Shown here: positions 10,468 to 20,867 of the stretch, in pieces
Numbering within the stretch: position 1 is the first letter of the stretch
How the letters are laid out: each line of letters starts with the position of its first letter
Source of the DNA: Vibrio zhugei
GTDB lineage: Bacteria; Pseudomonadota; Gammaproteobacteria; Enterobacterales; Vibrionaceae
Assembly: GCF_003716875.1 (NCBI RefSeq)
Contig: NZ_CP033078.1
Location: 2,232,001 to 2,296,000 of the forward strand
Reading direction: 5' to 3'
Length of the DNA: 64,000 bases
The notes under the pieces: model-generated
What the model was told of the DNA's origin: nothing
The model's database searches: none
The model's input: only the letters and a program-made list of their open reading frames with translations
Made by a program: the position numbers and the translations under genes

Positions 10468-10764
10468 TTACTTTGTCAACAGCAAGGTTTCTAACGATGC
10501 CTTTTGTTCTTCAGAACGCGACTTTAACTCGTTAGAACCACGAGTAATGGTAGCGATACCGACCCCTAGCATCTGGCTGATTTGACGCTGTGAAATGTCA
10601 CCCTTAATTAACTCACATAAGATATTCACACGAGCAATCAAGGCATCACGCTCATCAGCCGTCATTAACATCGTCAATAACATTTCATGCTGATCATTTT
10701 TTGTGGCGTTTTTGAATAACGTCATCAATTGTTGCCATTCTTGATATTCGGGTTGCTGTGACAT
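10468..10764 (-). CDS. trpR: Trp operon repressor TrpR
   Basis: A 98-residue all-helical dimeric repressor that binds trp operators when loaded with tryptophan. The helix-turn-helix SQRQISQMLGVGIATITRGSNELK near residues 60-83 is diagnostic. The ATG at 10764 gives MSQQPEYQEW, matching the family; upstream in-frame codons to 10788 would run through the operator. Location directly downstream of slt is the same as in E. coli, but a promoter at the slt stop and an operator before the ATG indicate separate, autoregulated expression. Confidence 0.93.
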   Translation of the reverse strand: MSQQPEYQEWQQLMTLFKNATKNDQHEMLLTMLMTADERDALIARVNILCELIKGDISQRQISQMLGVGIATITRGSNELKSRSEEQKASLETLLLTK

Positions 10765-10768
10765 AACT

Positions 10769-10822
10769 GTACTCGTCAAGTGATACACCCAGCCATTTTA
10801 GAGGACTCGCAAAAAGAATCAA
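10769..10822 (-). promoter_or_regulatory. trpR promoter with TrpR operator (autoregulation)
   Basis: On the minus strand, TTGATT (10817-10822), a 16-bp spacer and TAAAAT (10795-10800) form a good promoter whose -35 overlaps the slt stop codon. Right after it, at 10769-10786, GTATCACTTGACGAGTAC matches the symmetric trp operator GTACTAGTTAACTAGTAC at 13 of 18 positions. The site would cover the transcription start. Confidence 0.65.
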
Positions 10823-12765
10823 TATTTTGCTTTCATCTCTTGGTGACGTAAAAACGCTTTAGGTGCCTGTGCTAAGCGACGATAGTAGTTTTCAAACATC
10901 AAAATATTTTGAACATAGCCGCGCGTTTCCTTAAATGGAATCGCCTCAATAAAAGCAAACGGCCCTAAGCGTTGCTGAGTATCATCACGCCAACGCGTTA
11001 CCCGACTGGGACCTGCGTTGTAGGCTGCCAGCGCTAAAATACGATTGTTGTCATAGCGCTGCATTAGGCTTTCAAAATACCGGCTGCCAATCTCAATATT
11101 TTTCCCTACATCATAAAGTTGTTTCGCATTGGAGTAATCCAACTGATATTTAGAGGCGGTATGCCGTGCCGTCGCTGGCATAATTTGCATGATACCTCGC
11201 GCACCTACGGGCGAATGCGCTTCACTGTCTAATGCGCTTTCTTGTCGTGCCACCGACATCAAAGTAAAGGGTTCTATATTGTTCTTTTCACCATAGAACT
11301 CGAACCACCATTGGTGCGCTAAAGGAAAACGCAACTCGATATAATCCCATAGTTTCGCGGAGATTGTCGCGCTAACAGTAAGATGATACCAATGCTGTTT
11401 TAACGCATAGGCTGCAAGCATGGTTTTCGTTTTCTGCGGAACACGCATGAGCAACCATGACCATTCACTTTTAGCGGCTGCAATTTTATCGCGTTGGATC
11501 AGTTCATCAATCCGTGTCAGGGTCGCCTGATGATCTTTAACGGCGGCCGATTGGTACTTGAGCGTACTGGTAGGGTACGTCACCGGCTTATTTAATAACT
11601 TAGCCGCCGCAACACTATAAAAATCACGTTTTCCTAACAGGGTTTGCAAGTGCTTCTTCGCCTTTGCTTGATCTCCTAATAACATATCACTACGCGCCTG
11701 CCAGAACTGCCAGCGCAGGGTTTTCTGTGACGATTTAGGTAAGAGAGAAATCCACGCTTTCACGCCTTTCCAATCCGCATGACGAATCGCAAAGCGAATC
11801 CGTTGACCGATAAGCCCAACATCTTGGCTATGCGAAATGACGCGATCCCGCCACTGAATCAGCTCACGATCATCACTATCGAGAAGCTGCGCCGCAATCA
11901 CTGATGCCAGCGCCTGGGCTTGCTCCTTAGACCAAATGGACATCGCTTTGCCTTGCTCAAGTTCCTGTTTGGCTTGTTCAGGATCGCGTATTGCTAATTT
12001 CTTCAATGCCAATGTCAGCACCTGTACTCGATGCGGTAAATCCGGTAACCGCTTTGCCACCGCTATCGCATTTTCAGGATCGTCATATAGCTCACTGACG
12101 GCTTGACCTGCAGTTTGCCAATCTGGTGTTGATAATTGCGGGATCAAATACTGCATTAGCTGAGGCTGATGCGCTTTAAAAGCCAAAATAATGCGTTGAT
12201 AAACTAGTTCATCGGTCCGAAGTCCAGACTTCGTCCATTGCTCAAACAGACCATCACACGCATCAGAGATACTTTGTCCACTCAACCATAACTTTTTCGC
12301 ACCTGCCATCGCTGCTTGTGTCTGTCCAGTTTTCAACTTGGCGTAATAGTAGTGACAGCGATAAGTTTGCCCTGATGGCTCATCGGTTTGAAAGGCTAAA
12401 AACGTTTTCCATTTCTTCTGATCCGCTAAAGCAGACAAATAAGGCGCACTGATCCGCCGAGAAAACGGAAATTCGCGATGACTGTCGATAAACGCCCGTA
12501 CTGTGACAGGAGATTTGTCGCCGATATCAACGAGCAAAGATCGATAATCTAAGTAAGGGGTGAGTGGATAACCCACCAGTTGGTTACGAATGCGTTTAAA
12601 TTTGCTCACCTGATCATTGTCTAACCAGTCCTGTGCTTGTTCATAGAGCTCACGTTGTTTGTCCAAAGACGGCTGAGCGTAGGCGTTTACGCTCGCCACT
12701 GAATTCATCATAAAAAGTGAAAATACAACCCACACTTTTCGTTTTACTGGCGGATATAACGTCAT
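10819..12765 (-). CDS. slt: Soluble lytic murein transglycosylase Slt70
   Basis: Periplasmic exo-lytic transglycosylase that cleaves MurNAc-GlcNAc bonds and releases 1,6-anhydro muropeptides, feeding the recycling pathway whose other enzymes (NagZ, AnmK, MurQ) are also in this window. The 648 residues start with a signal peptide ending near VNAYA (about residue 30). A long alpha-superhelical U/L region (about 31-470) and a C-terminal lysozyme-like SLT domain follow, with the catalytic Glu in RQESALD and the GIMQIMP motif. Order slt-trpR is as in E. coli. Confidence 0.94.
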   Translation of the reverse strand: MTLYPPVKRKVWVVFSLFMMNSVASVNAYAQPSLDKQRELYEQAQDWLDNDQVSKFKRIRNQLVGYPLTPYLDYRSLLVDIGDKSPVTVRAFIDSHREFPFSRRISAPYLSALADQKKWKTFLAFQTDEPSGQTYRCHYYYAKLKTGQTQAAMAGAKKLWLSGQSISDACDGLFEQWTKSGLRTDELVYQRIILAFKAHQPQLMQYLIPQLSTPDWQTAGQAVSELYDDPENAIAVAKRLPDLPHRVQVLTLALKKLAIRDPEQAKQELEQGKAMSIWSKEQAQALASVIAAQLLDSDDRELIQWRDRVISHSQDVGLIGQRIRFAIRHADWKGVKAWISLLPKSSQKTLRWQFWQARSDMLLGDQAKAKKHLQTLLGKRDFYSVAAAKLLNKPVTYPTSTLKYQSAAVKDHQATLTRIDELIQRDKIAAAKSEWSWLLMRVPQKTKTMLAAYALKQHWYHLTVSATISAKLWDYIELRFPLAHQWWFEFYGEKNNIEPFTLMSVARQESALDSEAHSPVGARGIMQIMPATARHTASKYQLDYSNAKQLYDVGKNIEIGSRYFESLMQRYDNNRILALAAYNAGPSRVTRWRDDTQQRLGPFAFIEAIPFKETRGYVQNILMFENYYRRLAQAPKAFLRHQEMKAKY

Positions 12766-13028
12766 GAGTTAAAGTTCCTACTCCATGCTTGCTGTGGACT
12801 GTTCATTACGCAAACTATCAAGGCAAATGTAAACCAGTTGGATGTAAACTTGATGTTAGTAATCAGACAACTCCTCATTTTCTGTCATTTAATCAAGCGT
12901 GTTCACAGATTTACATAATGTAACTTGAGCATTTCGTTAACAGGGAAAAACCGATTCTCCCGGTAACAAAACACCGATGATTAGTATAGAATGACGGTTT
13001 TCATTTCAAAGAGTAGGGACGATCGGCA
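12766..13028 (+). promoter_or_regulatory. slt-ettA divergent intergenic region with ettA promoter
   Basis: This 263-bp region between divergent genes carries a likely ettA promoter: GTAACA (12963-12968), a 16-bp spacer and TATAGA (12985-12990). A palindrome TTACATAATGTAA lies at 12911-12923 and two direct GTAAAC motifs near 12832 and 12845; their role is unclear. No small ORF with a convincing ribosome site was seen. Confidence 0.4.
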
Positions 13029-14696
13029 ATGGCTGAATACGTATATACCATGTCTGGGGTGAGCAAGATTGTGCCGCCCAAGCGACAAATCCTTAAAGAC
13101 ATCTCATTAAGTTTTTTTCCGGGTGCGAAGATTGGTGTGCTTGGTCTAAACGGTTCAGGTAAATCCACTCTGCTACGCATCATGGCTGGCATCGATAAGG
13201 AATTTGATGGGGAAGCCCGTCCTCAACCGGGTTTGAATGTCGGTTACCTTCCACAAGAACCGGTTTTGGATGAAAGTAAAACCGTCCGTGAAACGGTAGA
13301 AGAAGCGGTCGCCGATGTGGCAGGTGCATTGACCCGTTTAGATGAAGTGTATGCGGCTTACGCCGAACCGGATGCCGATTTTGACGCGCTTGCCAAAGAG
13401 CAAGGCGAACTAGAAGCACTGATTCAAGCCAAAGATGGTCATAACCTTGATAATGCCCTAGAACGCGCGGCTGATGCGCTCCGCCTCCCCGAGTGGGATC
13501 AAAAAGTGGAACATCTCTCTGGTGGTGAACGCCGCCGTGTCGCAATCTGTCGTTTGCTCCTTGAAAAGCCAGATATGCTGCTACTGGATGAGCCAACCAA
13601 CCACTTGGATGCCGAGTCTGTAGCATGGCTAGAGCGCTTCTTATGCGATTATAGCGGAACCGTCGTCGCCATTACCCACGACCGTTACTTCCTTGATAAT
13701 GCCGCGGGTTGGATTCTTGAGCTTGACCGTGGTGAAGGTATTCCATGGCAAGGGAACTACAGTTCTTGGCTAGAGCAAAAAGACGCACGCTTACGCAATG
13801 AAGCGGCTCAAGAAAAGGCTCGCCAAAAAACCATTGAAAAAGAGTTGGAATGGGTACGTCAAAATCCAAAAGGCCGCCAATCCAAATCAAAAGCGCGTAT
13901 GTCACGCTTTGAAGAGCTACAAAACAACGATCATCAAAAACGTAATGAAACCAACGAACTCTTCATCCCGCCAGGTGAACGCTTAGGTGATAAAGTCGTC
14001 GAAGTATCCAACTTAACCAAATCGTTCGATGATCGCGTCTTAATTGATGATTTATCCTTCAGCATGCCTAAAGGGGCGATCGTCGGTATCATTGGTGCGA
14101 ACGGTGCGGGTAAATCGACATTGTTCAAGATGTTAAGCGGCACAGAGCAACCCGATTCAGGCACAATTGAGCTGGGTGATACCGTGAAGCTGGCATCGGT
14201 TGATCAATTCCGTGACAGCATGAATGATAACAACACGGTATTTGAAGAAATTTCTGAAGGTGCGGACATCATTCGTATTAACAACTTTGAAATTCCAGCT
14301 CGTGCCTACTGCTCTCGCTTTAACTTCAAAGGCATTGACCAACAAAAAGTCATTGGTGAACTTTCTGGTGGGGAACGTAACCGTGTGCACTTAGCGAAGT
14401 TATTAAAATCAGGCGGTAACGTCTTGCTTCTCGATGAGCCAACCAATGACTTGGATGTCGAAACATTACGTGCATTAGAAGAAGCGTTATTGGAATTCCC
14501 AGGCTGTGCGATGGTAATTTCTCACGACCGCTGGTTCTTAGACCGTATCGCCACTCACATTTTGGATTATCGTGATGAAGGCCAAGTTAACTTCTATGAA
14601 GGTAACTACACCGACTACATGGATTGGTTAAAAGCGACGCTAGGCGCACAAGCGGCCGAACCACATCGCATCAAATACAAACGTATAACCAAATAG
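13029..14696 (+). CDS. ettA: Energy-dependent translational throttle protein EttA (ABC-F)
   Basis: A ribosome-bound ABC-F ATPase that binds the E site and gates entry into the elongation cycle according to the ATP/ADP ratio. The 555 residues contain two ABC domains: Walker A GLNGSGKST (about residue 40) with signature LSGGERRR, then the P-site interaction linker rich in Arg/Lys (about 240-300), then Walker A GANGAGKST (about 356) with LSGGERNR. It has no membrane segments. The divergent slt neighbour matches E. coli. A 148-residue antisense ORF across it is a shadow. Confidence 0.95.
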   Translation: MAEYVYTMSGVSKIVPPKRQILKDISLSFFPGAKIGVLGLNGSGKSTLLRIMAGIDKEFDGEARPQPGLNVGYLPQEPVLDESKTVRETVEEAVADVAGALTRLDEVYAAYAEPDADFDALAKEQGELEALIQAKDGHNLDNALERAADALRLPEWDQKVEHLSGGERRRVAICRLLLEKPDMLLLDEPTNHLDAESVAWLERFLCDYSGTVVAITHDRYFLDNAAGWILELDRGEGIPWQGNYSSWLEQKDARLRNEAAQEKARQKTIEKELEWVRQNPKGRQSKSKARMSRFEELQNNDHQKRNETNELFIPPGERLGDKVVEVSNLTKSFDDRVLIDDLSFSMPKGAIVGIIGANGAGKSTLFKMLSGTEQPDSGTIELGDTVKLASVDQFRDSMNDNNTVFEEISEGADIIRINNFEIPARAYCSRFNFKGIDQQKVIGELSGGERNRVHLAKLLKSGGNVLLLDEPTNDLDVETLRALEEALLEFPGCAMVISHDRWFLDRIATHILDYRDEGQVNFYEGNYTDYMDWLKATLGAQAAEPHRIKYKRITK

Positions 14697-14710
14697 TAGC
14701 AAATAGTGTT

Positions 14711-14736
14711 AAGGGCGGCATAAGTCGCCCTTTTTA
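14711..14736 (+). terminator. ettA terminator
   Basis: Stem GGGCGGC / GTCGCCC (one G-U pair) with an ATAA loop followed by TTTTTATT, 15 bp past the ettA stop. Confidence 0.8.
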
Positions 14737-14804
14737 TTTGCTCCCATTGCTATAATCTTTGCTATTCTCATTAAATGACCGTACTAACAAGTTGAATAAT
14801 TATA

Positions 14805-15176
14805 ATGGCACAAGACGAATTTGTTCGCGTAACGTATACCGCGCCAGTAACGCTCTTACAGGGTGATACCCTGAGATTTCATGGTTCGATTCATGATATC
14901 TCGATTCATGACTTGGTAATCACTTGTCAGCCACCAACAGCCCTGGATCCCAATAACATTGTGGATGTGGTTCTTATTTTACCGGACACCGATATCGAGA
15001 TAGATCTCAGCACTAAAATTAACGAGATGTCGGAGAACTCTCTAAAGTTGGATGTGGATCATATTGATTTAGAGAGCTTGGTACACTACAAGCGTCTGGT
15101 TGAATTGAATATGGGAGATGATAAAAAATTCCATGAAGATTTAGAGCACTTAATCGAACTGCCACCTCACGAATAA
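14805..15176 (+). CDS. plzA: PilZ-domain protein (PlzA-like), degenerate c-di-GMP site
   Basis: A 123-residue protein that is little more than one PilZ domain. By position beside tyrA it corresponds to what I recall as V. cholerae VC0697 (PlzA). The usual c-di-GMP contacts are eroded: only VRV stands where RxxxR is expected, and HDISIHDLV replaces DxSxxG with Asp for the Gly. It may therefore not bind c-di-GMP and may act as an adaptor (inference). It is convergent with tyrA across a 10-bp-stem hairpin at 15177-15204 without a T tail. Confidence 0.75.
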   Translation: MAQDEFVRVTYTAPVTLLQGDTLRFHGSIHDISIHDLVITCQPPTALDPNNIVDVVLILPDTDIEIDLSTKINEMSENSLKLDVDHIDLESLVHYKRLVELNMGDDKKFHEDLEHLIELPPHE

Positions 15177-15229
15177 CATCGCCATGACTGTCGCCATGGC
15201 GATGAAAATCGACACCCTACTCCGCACAA

Positions 15230-16357
15230 TTAGCCACGGTGAACCGCATCATGAGCATGCTTAAGTAAACTTTGGCTCTCTTGCATAAATTGTTTTGAGT
15301 AATCCCCAAACCAATCGCTGACTTTATTGAATTGCTCTATAAAGGCTTGGCTATCCCCTTGCTGAATTAAGCGCACCGACTCATTAAAGCTACGACTGTA
15401 GCCTTCAATCATGGCTAGATTCTCTTGAGATGAAAAAATAATATCGCCGTAGAGATTCGGATCTTGAGCAAATAGACGGCCAATCATGGCAAGTTCTAAG
15501 CGGTAAATTGGCGAACTTAACTGCAACAGTTTCTGTACGTCCGGTTTGATTTGTGACAGGTGGACACCATAAGCAAACGTTGTAAAGTGACGCAGTGCCT
15601 GAATTAACGTCATACCCTGATCATGATCGTCCGCAGAAACATCGCATACACTCGCGCCCCAAATCGCAAACTGCTGGAGCAGCCACTGGTAGGCATCCGC
15701 GTCACGACCATCACAGCACACAATCACTTGTTTCGCTAAACTGGGGACATCAGGACCAAACATCGGATGTAACCCGACAACAGGGCCTTTATGTACGTTT
15801 AGCATCGCCTGTAGAGGCTGTTTTTTCACGGACGTAAAGTCCGCTAAAATACAGTCATCAGGCAGGTTATCAAGCTTAGCAATGACCCCATCGGTTAAAT
15901 GAATCGGTACAGTCACAATCACTAAGCCCGCTTGGCTTAAAATGTCATCGGCCGTCTCCCAGTCATCACGCTCAAGAATCTCAACCTGATAACCAGATAA
16001 ACGAAACATGCGCGCAAATAGCGAACCTAATTGGCCTTTCCCGCCGATCAAGACCACAGAGCGTAACTCGGGTTTCAAGCATTTGAAGCCAGAATCCTTT
16101 TCACTCGCGTAGGATTCTCGCATCACTCGGCGCAGCACATCCTCAATCAATTGTGGGGGCACGCCTTGTTTGGTCGCTTCCTGACGGCGCGATGCCAACA
16201 TAGCCGTTTCTCGATCGGGCGCATAGATCGGTAATCCATGTTCGCTTTTTACTTTGCCAACCTCTTCCACCAAGGCTAATCGCTGGGCTAATAAATCCAG
16301 CAATTGCTTATCCACGCTGTCGATTTTATCGCGCAATTCATTCAATTCTACGGCCAT
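15230..16357 (-). CDS. tyrA: Bifunctional chorismate mutase / prephenate dehydrogenase (T-protein)
   Basis: Makes 4-hydroxyphenylpyruvate for tyrosine from chorismate, using NAD+. The 375 residues hold an AroQ chorismate mutase domain (about 1-90) and a prephenate dehydrogenase domain with the Rossmann motif [14 protein letters not shown] (about 103-116) and the conserved GLHPMFGPD. It follows aroF by 10 bp, so aroF-tyrA is an operon as in E. coli. Control is expected from TyrR at the aroF promoter. Confidence 0.96.
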   Translation of the reverse strand: MAVELNELRDKIDSVDKQLLDLLAQRLALVEEVGKVKSEHGLPIYAPDRETAMLASRRQEATKQGVPPQLIEDVLRRVMRESYASEKDSGFKCLKPELRSVVLIGGKGQLGSLFARMFRLSGYQVEILERDDWETADDILSQAGLVIVTVPIHLTDGVIAKLDNLPDDCILADFTSVKKQPLQAMLNVHKGPVVGLHPMFGPDVPSLAKQVIVCCDGRDADAYQWLLQQFAIWGASVCDVSADDHDQGMTLIQALRHFTTFAYGVHLSQIKPDVQKLLQLSSPIYRLELAMIGRLFAQDPNLYGDIIFSSQENLAMIEGYSRSFNESVRLIQQGDSQAFIEQFNKVSDWFGDYSKQFMQESQSLLKHAHDAVHRG

Positions 16358-16367
16358 GAATCCCTCC

Positions 16368-17444
16368 TTATGCGTTCTCTAAACGAGCTTTTAAGAAAGG
16401 AGCGAGCTCACTTTGAGCCCGTGTCAGCAACTGTTCTGTATCTTGCCAGTTAATGCACGCATCCGTAATTGACACACCGTATTCCATTTCATCAAAAGCA
16501 AGATCCGCCGATTGGCTGCCTTCGTTGATATGGCTTTCAATCATAAGACCAATAATCGAACGGTTACCCTGTCGAATTTGCGTGAAGGCATCCTGTGCGA
16601 CCAAAGGCTGACGGCGGTAATCTTTACGTGAGTTGGCGTGGCTGCAATCAATCATTAATGAGGCCTCTAACTGAGCCGCTTTCATCTCTTGCTCACATTC
16701 CGCCACGGAGACCGAATCGTAATTTGTTTGCTTACCCCCACGTAAAATAACGTGACCGTTGTGATTTCCTCGAGTTGTTAACAAGGCCACCTGCCCTTCA
16801 CGGCTGATTCCCATAAAGCGATGACTTGATGCGGCCGCTTTCATGGCATTGATGGCGGTCGACAAACTGCCATCCGTACCATTTTTAAAGCCAATCGGCA
16901 TAGAGAGACCACTGGCCATTTCTCGATGGGTTTGTGATTCTGTCGTGCGCGCCCCGATCGCGGCCCAACTAAAGGTATCAGACAAGTATTGAGGGCTGAT
17001 GGGATCCAAGGCTTCCGTCGCAAGCGGAATTTCCATCTCGGCTAAATCCACCAGCAATTGACGGCCGACATGCAGCCCATGTTCGATATCAAACGTATCA
17101 TCCAAGTGAGGGTCATTGATTAAGCCTTTCCAACCCACCGTCGTTCTTGGCTTTTCAAAGTACACACGCATGACTAAAAAGATATCGTCACCGATCGTTT
17201 CTGAAAGCGCTTTTAAACGACGAGCGTAATCTTTCGCCGCTTGAGTGTCATGAATGGAACAAGGCCCACAAACCACGAGTAAACGATGATCACGCTTATG
17301 AATGATATCCGCCACCGTTTGGCGTGATTGACGAATAAAACGACGCGCTTTATCACTCAGTGGGATCTTCTCTTTCAATACATCCGGCGTAATCAGAATA
17401 TCTTCTTCAACAATATGGATATCACTTAGCTCACTTTTTTTCAT
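16368..17444 (-). CDS. aroF: 3-deoxy-7-phosphoheptulonate synthase (Tyr-sensitive type)
   Basis: First committed step of the shikimate pathway: PEP plus erythrose 4-phosphate gives DAHP. The 358-residue class I enzyme carries VCGPCSIHD, the metal Cys and PEP-binding Lys/Arg region, and [19 protein letters not shown] call it aroF rather than aroG/aroH because it is the first gene of an operon with tyrA and resembles E. coli AroF throughout. The feedback amino acid cannot be proved from sequence alone. The promoter region has a near-perfect TyrR box. Confidence 0.92.
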   Translation of the reverse strand: MKKSELSDIHIVEEDILITPDVLKEKIPLSDKARRFIRQSRQTVADIIHKRDHRLLVVCGPCSIHDTQAAKDYARRLKALSETIGDDIFLVMRVYFEKPRTTVGWKGLINDPHLDDTFDIEHGLHVGRQLLVDLAEMEIPLATEALDPISPQYLSDTFSWAAIGARTTESQTHREMASGLSMPIGFKNGTDGSLSTAINAMKAAASSHRFMGISREGQVALLTTRGNHNGHVILRGGKQTNYDSVSVAECEQEMKAAQLEASLMIDCSHANSRKDYRRQPLVAQDAFTQIRQGNRSIIGLMIESHINEGSQSADLAFDEMEYGVSITDACINWQDTEQLLTRAQSELAPFLKARLENA

Positions 17445-17564
17445 GCCCGCATACCTGTAATTATTTTTTTACACACAAACCATCATGATGTGTACTCTCA
17501 ATCTTTAGCTATAACTTAACAGGCTCTAAAAACAATTCAAGTGTACATTAATAAAAACATTAAT

Positions 17565-17582
17565 CGTAAATAAAAGTTTACA
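17565..17582 (-). promoter_or_regulatory. TyrR box upstream of aroF-tyrA
   Basis: The sequence CGTAAA-N6-TTTACA matches the palindromic TyrR consensus TGTAAA-N6-TTTACA with one mismatch. It lies about 120 bp upstream of the aroF ATG, just upstream of a possible -35 (TTGAAT, near 17535). A weaker half-conserved box (TGTACA-N6-AAAACA) overlaps 17542-17559. Two TyrR boxes over the aroF promoter are the E. coli pattern. Confidence 0.65.
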
Positions 17583-17632
17583 TTTAATTTCATCGCGACG
17601 AACCGCCCGTTTACGCCATATCATTGATGAGA

Positions 17633-18613
17633 CTACGAGAGCAGAGCTTCCATCGAACACACCGCATCAGTCCATAACCGTGAGCGCATGAGCTCTTGGC
17701 GTGATACCTGTTGCGTTTTTCTTAAGCGGGAAGCGTGTTCCACCTCTTGAATCGCGAGACCATCGAGGACATTCACTGCGGCCTCTCGGTCATTACACAT
17801 CAACACCATGTCACACCCGGACTGTAACGCATGTTGTGCGCGCGCCAGAGGCTTACCCATCACTTCAGCCCCTTTCATACTCAGGTCGTCAGAAAAAACA
17901 ATCCCAGAAAACTTCATTTCTTGGCGTAGCACGTGTTTGAGCCAATACTCAGAGCCACTGGCTGGCGACGCATCATAGGAAGAGTAAACGACGTGAGCAG
18001 GCATCATCGCATCCAGCAGCCCGGAATCAATTTGATGACGAAAGATCGCGAGGTCATCCTCAATGGAGGAACGTTCATCGTAGGGGGTTTCTAAGTGAGA
18101 ATCCGCGATGACGGCACCGTGACCCGGGAAGTGTTTTCCGGTTGTCGCCATTCCCGCCGATTTCATGCCATGCATAAAGGCGGAGCTATAGGTAATCACC
18201 GATGAAAGTGTCTCACCAAACGCGCGGTTGCCAATCGCTTTGCAGTCATAGCCTTTATCCAGTACAGGAGCAAAGCTTAGGTCAATATCATGAGCAATCA
18301 GCTCCATCGCCATTAACCATCCCGCTTGTTCTGCAATATACTCACCATGCTGTGCATACTGGTACTGCTGCGCGGCTGGAATGCGAGAAAAGCCTTCTTT
18401 GAAGCGTTGTACCCGACCGCCTTCTTGATCCACACCAATTAAAATAGGACGACCTGCAGCACGACGCATGCTTGCCGTTAATGCACACAGTTGTTCGTTA
18501 TCATAATAATTACGAGAAAATAAAATAACGCCCCCCACCGTCGGGTGCGCCAGCATTTCTTTCTCTTCAGCATCCAGTTCGTGTCCTGACACGTCTAACC
18601 AAAGCGGCCCCAT
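17633..18613 (-). CDS. nagZ: Beta-N-acetylhexosaminidase NagZ
   Basis: Cytoplasmic family GH3 enzyme that removes GlcNAc from GlcNAc-1,6-anhydro-MurNAc peptides during cell-wall recycling; its products also signal beta-lactamase induction in some bacteria. The 326 residues include the GH3 substrate motif KHFPGHG and the catalytic Asp in [13 protein letters not shown]. No signal peptide, in line with a cytosolic enzyme. Divergent from anmK, its next pathway partner. Confidence 0.95.
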   Translation of the reverse strand: MGPLWLDVSGHELDAEEKEMLAHPTVGGVILFSRNYYDNEQLCALTASMRRAAGRPILIGVDQEGGRVQRFKEGFSRIPAAQQYQYAQHGEYIAEQAGWLMAMELIAHDIDLSFAPVLDKGYDCKAIGNRAFGETLSSVITYSSAFMHGMKSAGMATTGKHFPGHGAVIADSHLETPYDERSSIEDDLAIFRHQIDSGLLDAMMPAHVVYSSYDASPASGSEYWLKHVLRQEMKFSGIVFSDDLSMKGAEVMGKPLARAQHALQSGCDMVLMCNDREAAVNVLDGLAIQEVEHASRLRKTQQVSRQELMRSRLWTDAVCSMEALLS

Positions 18614-18813
18614 GCTCTCTCCTTGTCGATTAAAATTACGCTACACTCACTGAAAAATCTCACTGAATGATACTATTCGGTTTGTAACGATGCTTATTAG
18701 CCATCGACAGCGCGATAGCCTGTCACAAATACACGGTCACTATTGTGCCGATTGGTGTGTGACGAGTATACAATGGCAGGCAATAATTAGGTAAATATAA
18801 CGAAGGATTGACT

Positions 18814-19923
18814 ATGGTTTCCCAAGGTACTCTGTATATCGGTATTATGTCTGGCACCAGCCTCGATGGCATTGATGTCGCATTGGTGGATGTGCAAGCC
18901 GATAACGTAAAGCTGCTGAGTTCGCTTGAGTACCCGATCCCCGACGCGCTGCGTCGTACGCTGTTATCGATCGCCAGTAATCACCCGACGACCATTGAAC
19001 ACATTGGAGACGCAGACCATCAATTGGCGTCTTTGTATGCCTCGGCCGTTAATCAACTGCTCGCCGAAACCGGACTGAAAGCGACGCAAATCGAAGCCAT
19101 TGGCTGCCATGGACAGACGGTATTTCACCGGCCCAATCACGCGGCCCCATTCACTTATCAACTGGGCGATGCTAATTTACTGGCAATCAAAACGGGGATT
19201 ACAACCGTCGCAGATTTTCGCAGAAAAGATCTCGCCCTCGGTGGGCAAGGCGCTCCACTGGTTCCTGCGTTTCATCAGTTTCTCTTCGGCCAGCGAGACT
19301 CGACGACCGTCATCGCCAATATTGGGGGCATTGCCAATATTTCCGTTTTACATGCACACACGACGTTGGGCTATGACACGGGCCCTGGCAATATGCTGAT
19401 GGATGCTTGGTGTCTGCGTCACCTAGGCCAACACTATGATGCTGACGCACATTGGGCAAAAACCGGCACCGTGATCCCGGCACTCTTAGAGCAACTCATG
19501 CACGATCGCTACTTCGCATTACCCGCCCCCAAAAGTACCGGACGTGAATATTTTCATTTGGATTGGCTGCAACCGTTTCTATCACCACAGTATGCCCCGC
19601 AAGATGTGCAGCGAACATTATGCGAATTGACGGCACAAACGTTAGCGGATGCAGTCCAACAATACCAATGGGGTTCAACCCCCCGTTTGTACTTGTGTGG
19701 TGGTGGTGCCAATAACCCCCTATTAATGGACAGGCTCCGCGCCACTCTGCCAGAATGGTCAGTCACCACCACTTCACAGCACAACGTGGACAGTGACTTC
19801 ATGGAAGCCATGGCATTTGCTTGGCTAGCTCAACGACGAATGCATAACTTGCCGAGTAATTTACCCAAGGTCACGGGGGCTTGTCGCCTAACATCATTAG
19901 GCGTAATTTATACCGCAGATTAA
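18814..19923 (+). CDS. anmK: Anhydro-N-acetylmuramic acid kinase AnmK
   Basis: Phosphorylates 1,6-anhydro-MurNAc to MurNAc-6-phosphate with ring opening. The 369-residue hexokinase-fold protein has the N-terminal phosphate loop [17 protein letters not shown] and a second motif [15 protein letters not shown] prefer the ATG at 18814, with GAAGGA 6 bp upstream, over an in-frame TTG two codons earlier. murQ follows after 19 bp, so anmK-murQ form an operon converting anhydro-MurNAc to GlcNAc-6-P. Confidence 0.95.
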   Translation: MVSQGTLYIGIMSGTSLDGIDVALVDVQADNVKLLSSLEYPIPDALRRTLLSIASNHPTTIEHIGDADHQLASLYASAVNQLLAETGLKATQIEAIGCHGQTVFHRPNHAAPFTYQLGDANLLAIKTGITTVADFRRKDLALGGQGAPLVPAFHQFLFGQRDSTTVIANIGGIANISVLHAHTTLGYDTGPGNMLMDAWCLRHLGQHYDADAHWAKTGTVIPALLEQLMHDRYFALPAPKSTGREYFHLDWLQPFLSPQYAPQDVQRTLCELTAQTLADAVQQYQWGSTPRLYLCGGGANNPLLMDRLRATLPEWSVTTTSQHNVDSDFMEAMAFAWLAQRRMHNLPSNLPKVTGACRLTSLGVIYTAD

Positions 19924-19942
19924 CCATAGGAAACCGATCTTT

Positions 19943-20860
19943 ATGACCAACGATGCCCTCCTTTCTGCTTTATCTCATTTGGTATCAGAAACGCGTAATC
20001 CAGATACCATGGACATTGATACACTCAGTTCATTAGACGTGGTATCGCGTCTCAATCAGCAAGATAAATTAGTGCCCTTAGCCATAGAGCAAGAGCTCCC
20101 ACGTATCGCAGAAGCGGTGGATGTGATTACTCATGCTTTTAAGCATGGCGGCCGACTCATTTATCTTGGCGCAGGAACCAGCGGGCGCTTAGGTGTGCTG
20201 GATGCGGTAGAGTGTCCCCCTACCTTTAGCGTGAGTGATGACATGGTCGTCGGCTTAATTGCAGGCGGTAAGGATGCGATGTTTAAGGCCCAAGAAGGGG
20301 CCGAGGACTCACGCACACTCGGAGCAGAAGAGCTCAAACGAATAGCGTTTTCGTCCAAGGATGTTCTGGTTGGCATTGCTGCCAGTGGTCGCACCCCCTA
20401 TGTGATTGGCGCTATTGATTATGCCAACCGTATTGGCGCCAAAACCGTGGCACTGTCTTGTAACCCCAATTCCCCCATTGCCGATATCGCACACATCGCT
20501 ATTTCGCCAATTGTCGGTCCGGAAGCCTTAACAGGTTCGACCCGTTTAAAATCAGGCACAGCACAAAAACTGGTGCTCAATATGCTGACAACCGCCAGTA
20601 TGATTCGCTTAGGGAAAAGCTATCAAAACTTGATGGTCGACGTGAAAGCCACCAATCAAAAACTCGAAGCGCGGGCAACTCGCATCGTCATGCAAGCGAC
20701 CGACTGTGGGGAAGAGGAAGCCAAAACCCTACTCGAACACAGTCATAATAATGCCAAAGCGGCCATATTGATGCATTTGACCGGGATCAGCTATCAAGAA
20801 GCTGACAAGAAGTTGCGCGACGCCGATGGATTCTTGCGCCGCGCAATTGCAGAGGAATGA
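19943..20860 (+). CDS. murQ: N-acetylmuramic acid 6-phosphate etherase MurQ
   Basis: Cleaves the lactyl ether of MurNAc-6-P to give GlcNAc-6-P and D-lactate. The 305-residue protein is a SIS-fold sugar isomerase relative with [19 protein letters not shown] and the C-terminal helical UBA-like part. It is the second gene of anmK-murQ. It converges with the antiporter gene with only 7 bp between the stops and no visible terminator. Confidence 0.96.
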   Translation: MTNDALLSALSHLVSETRNPDTMDIDTLSSLDVVSRLNQQDKLVPLAIEQELPRIAEAVDVITHAFKHGGRLIYLGAGTSGRLGVLDAVECPPTFSVSDDMVVGLIAGGKDAMFKAQEGAEDSRTLGAEELKRIAFSSKDVLVGIAASGRTPYVIGAIDYANRIGAKTVALSCNPNSPIADIAHIAISPIVGPEALTGSTRLKSGTAQKLVLNMLTTASMIRLGKSYQNLMVDVKATNQKLEARATRIVMQATDCGEEEAKTLLEHSHNNAKAAILMHLTGISYQEADKKLRDADGFLRRAIAEE

Positions 20861-20867
20861 AGACGCG

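Noticed and set aside
12911..12923. TTACATAATGTAA palindrome and GTAAAC repeats near slt/ettA
   Set aside because: Short, AT-rich and not matched to a known regulator with confidence; kept only as a note in the intergenic entry.
13180..13626. 148-residue antisense ORF in ettA
   Set aside because: Shadow of a strongly conserved ABC-F gene; His/Arg/Leu-rich with no recognisable domain.
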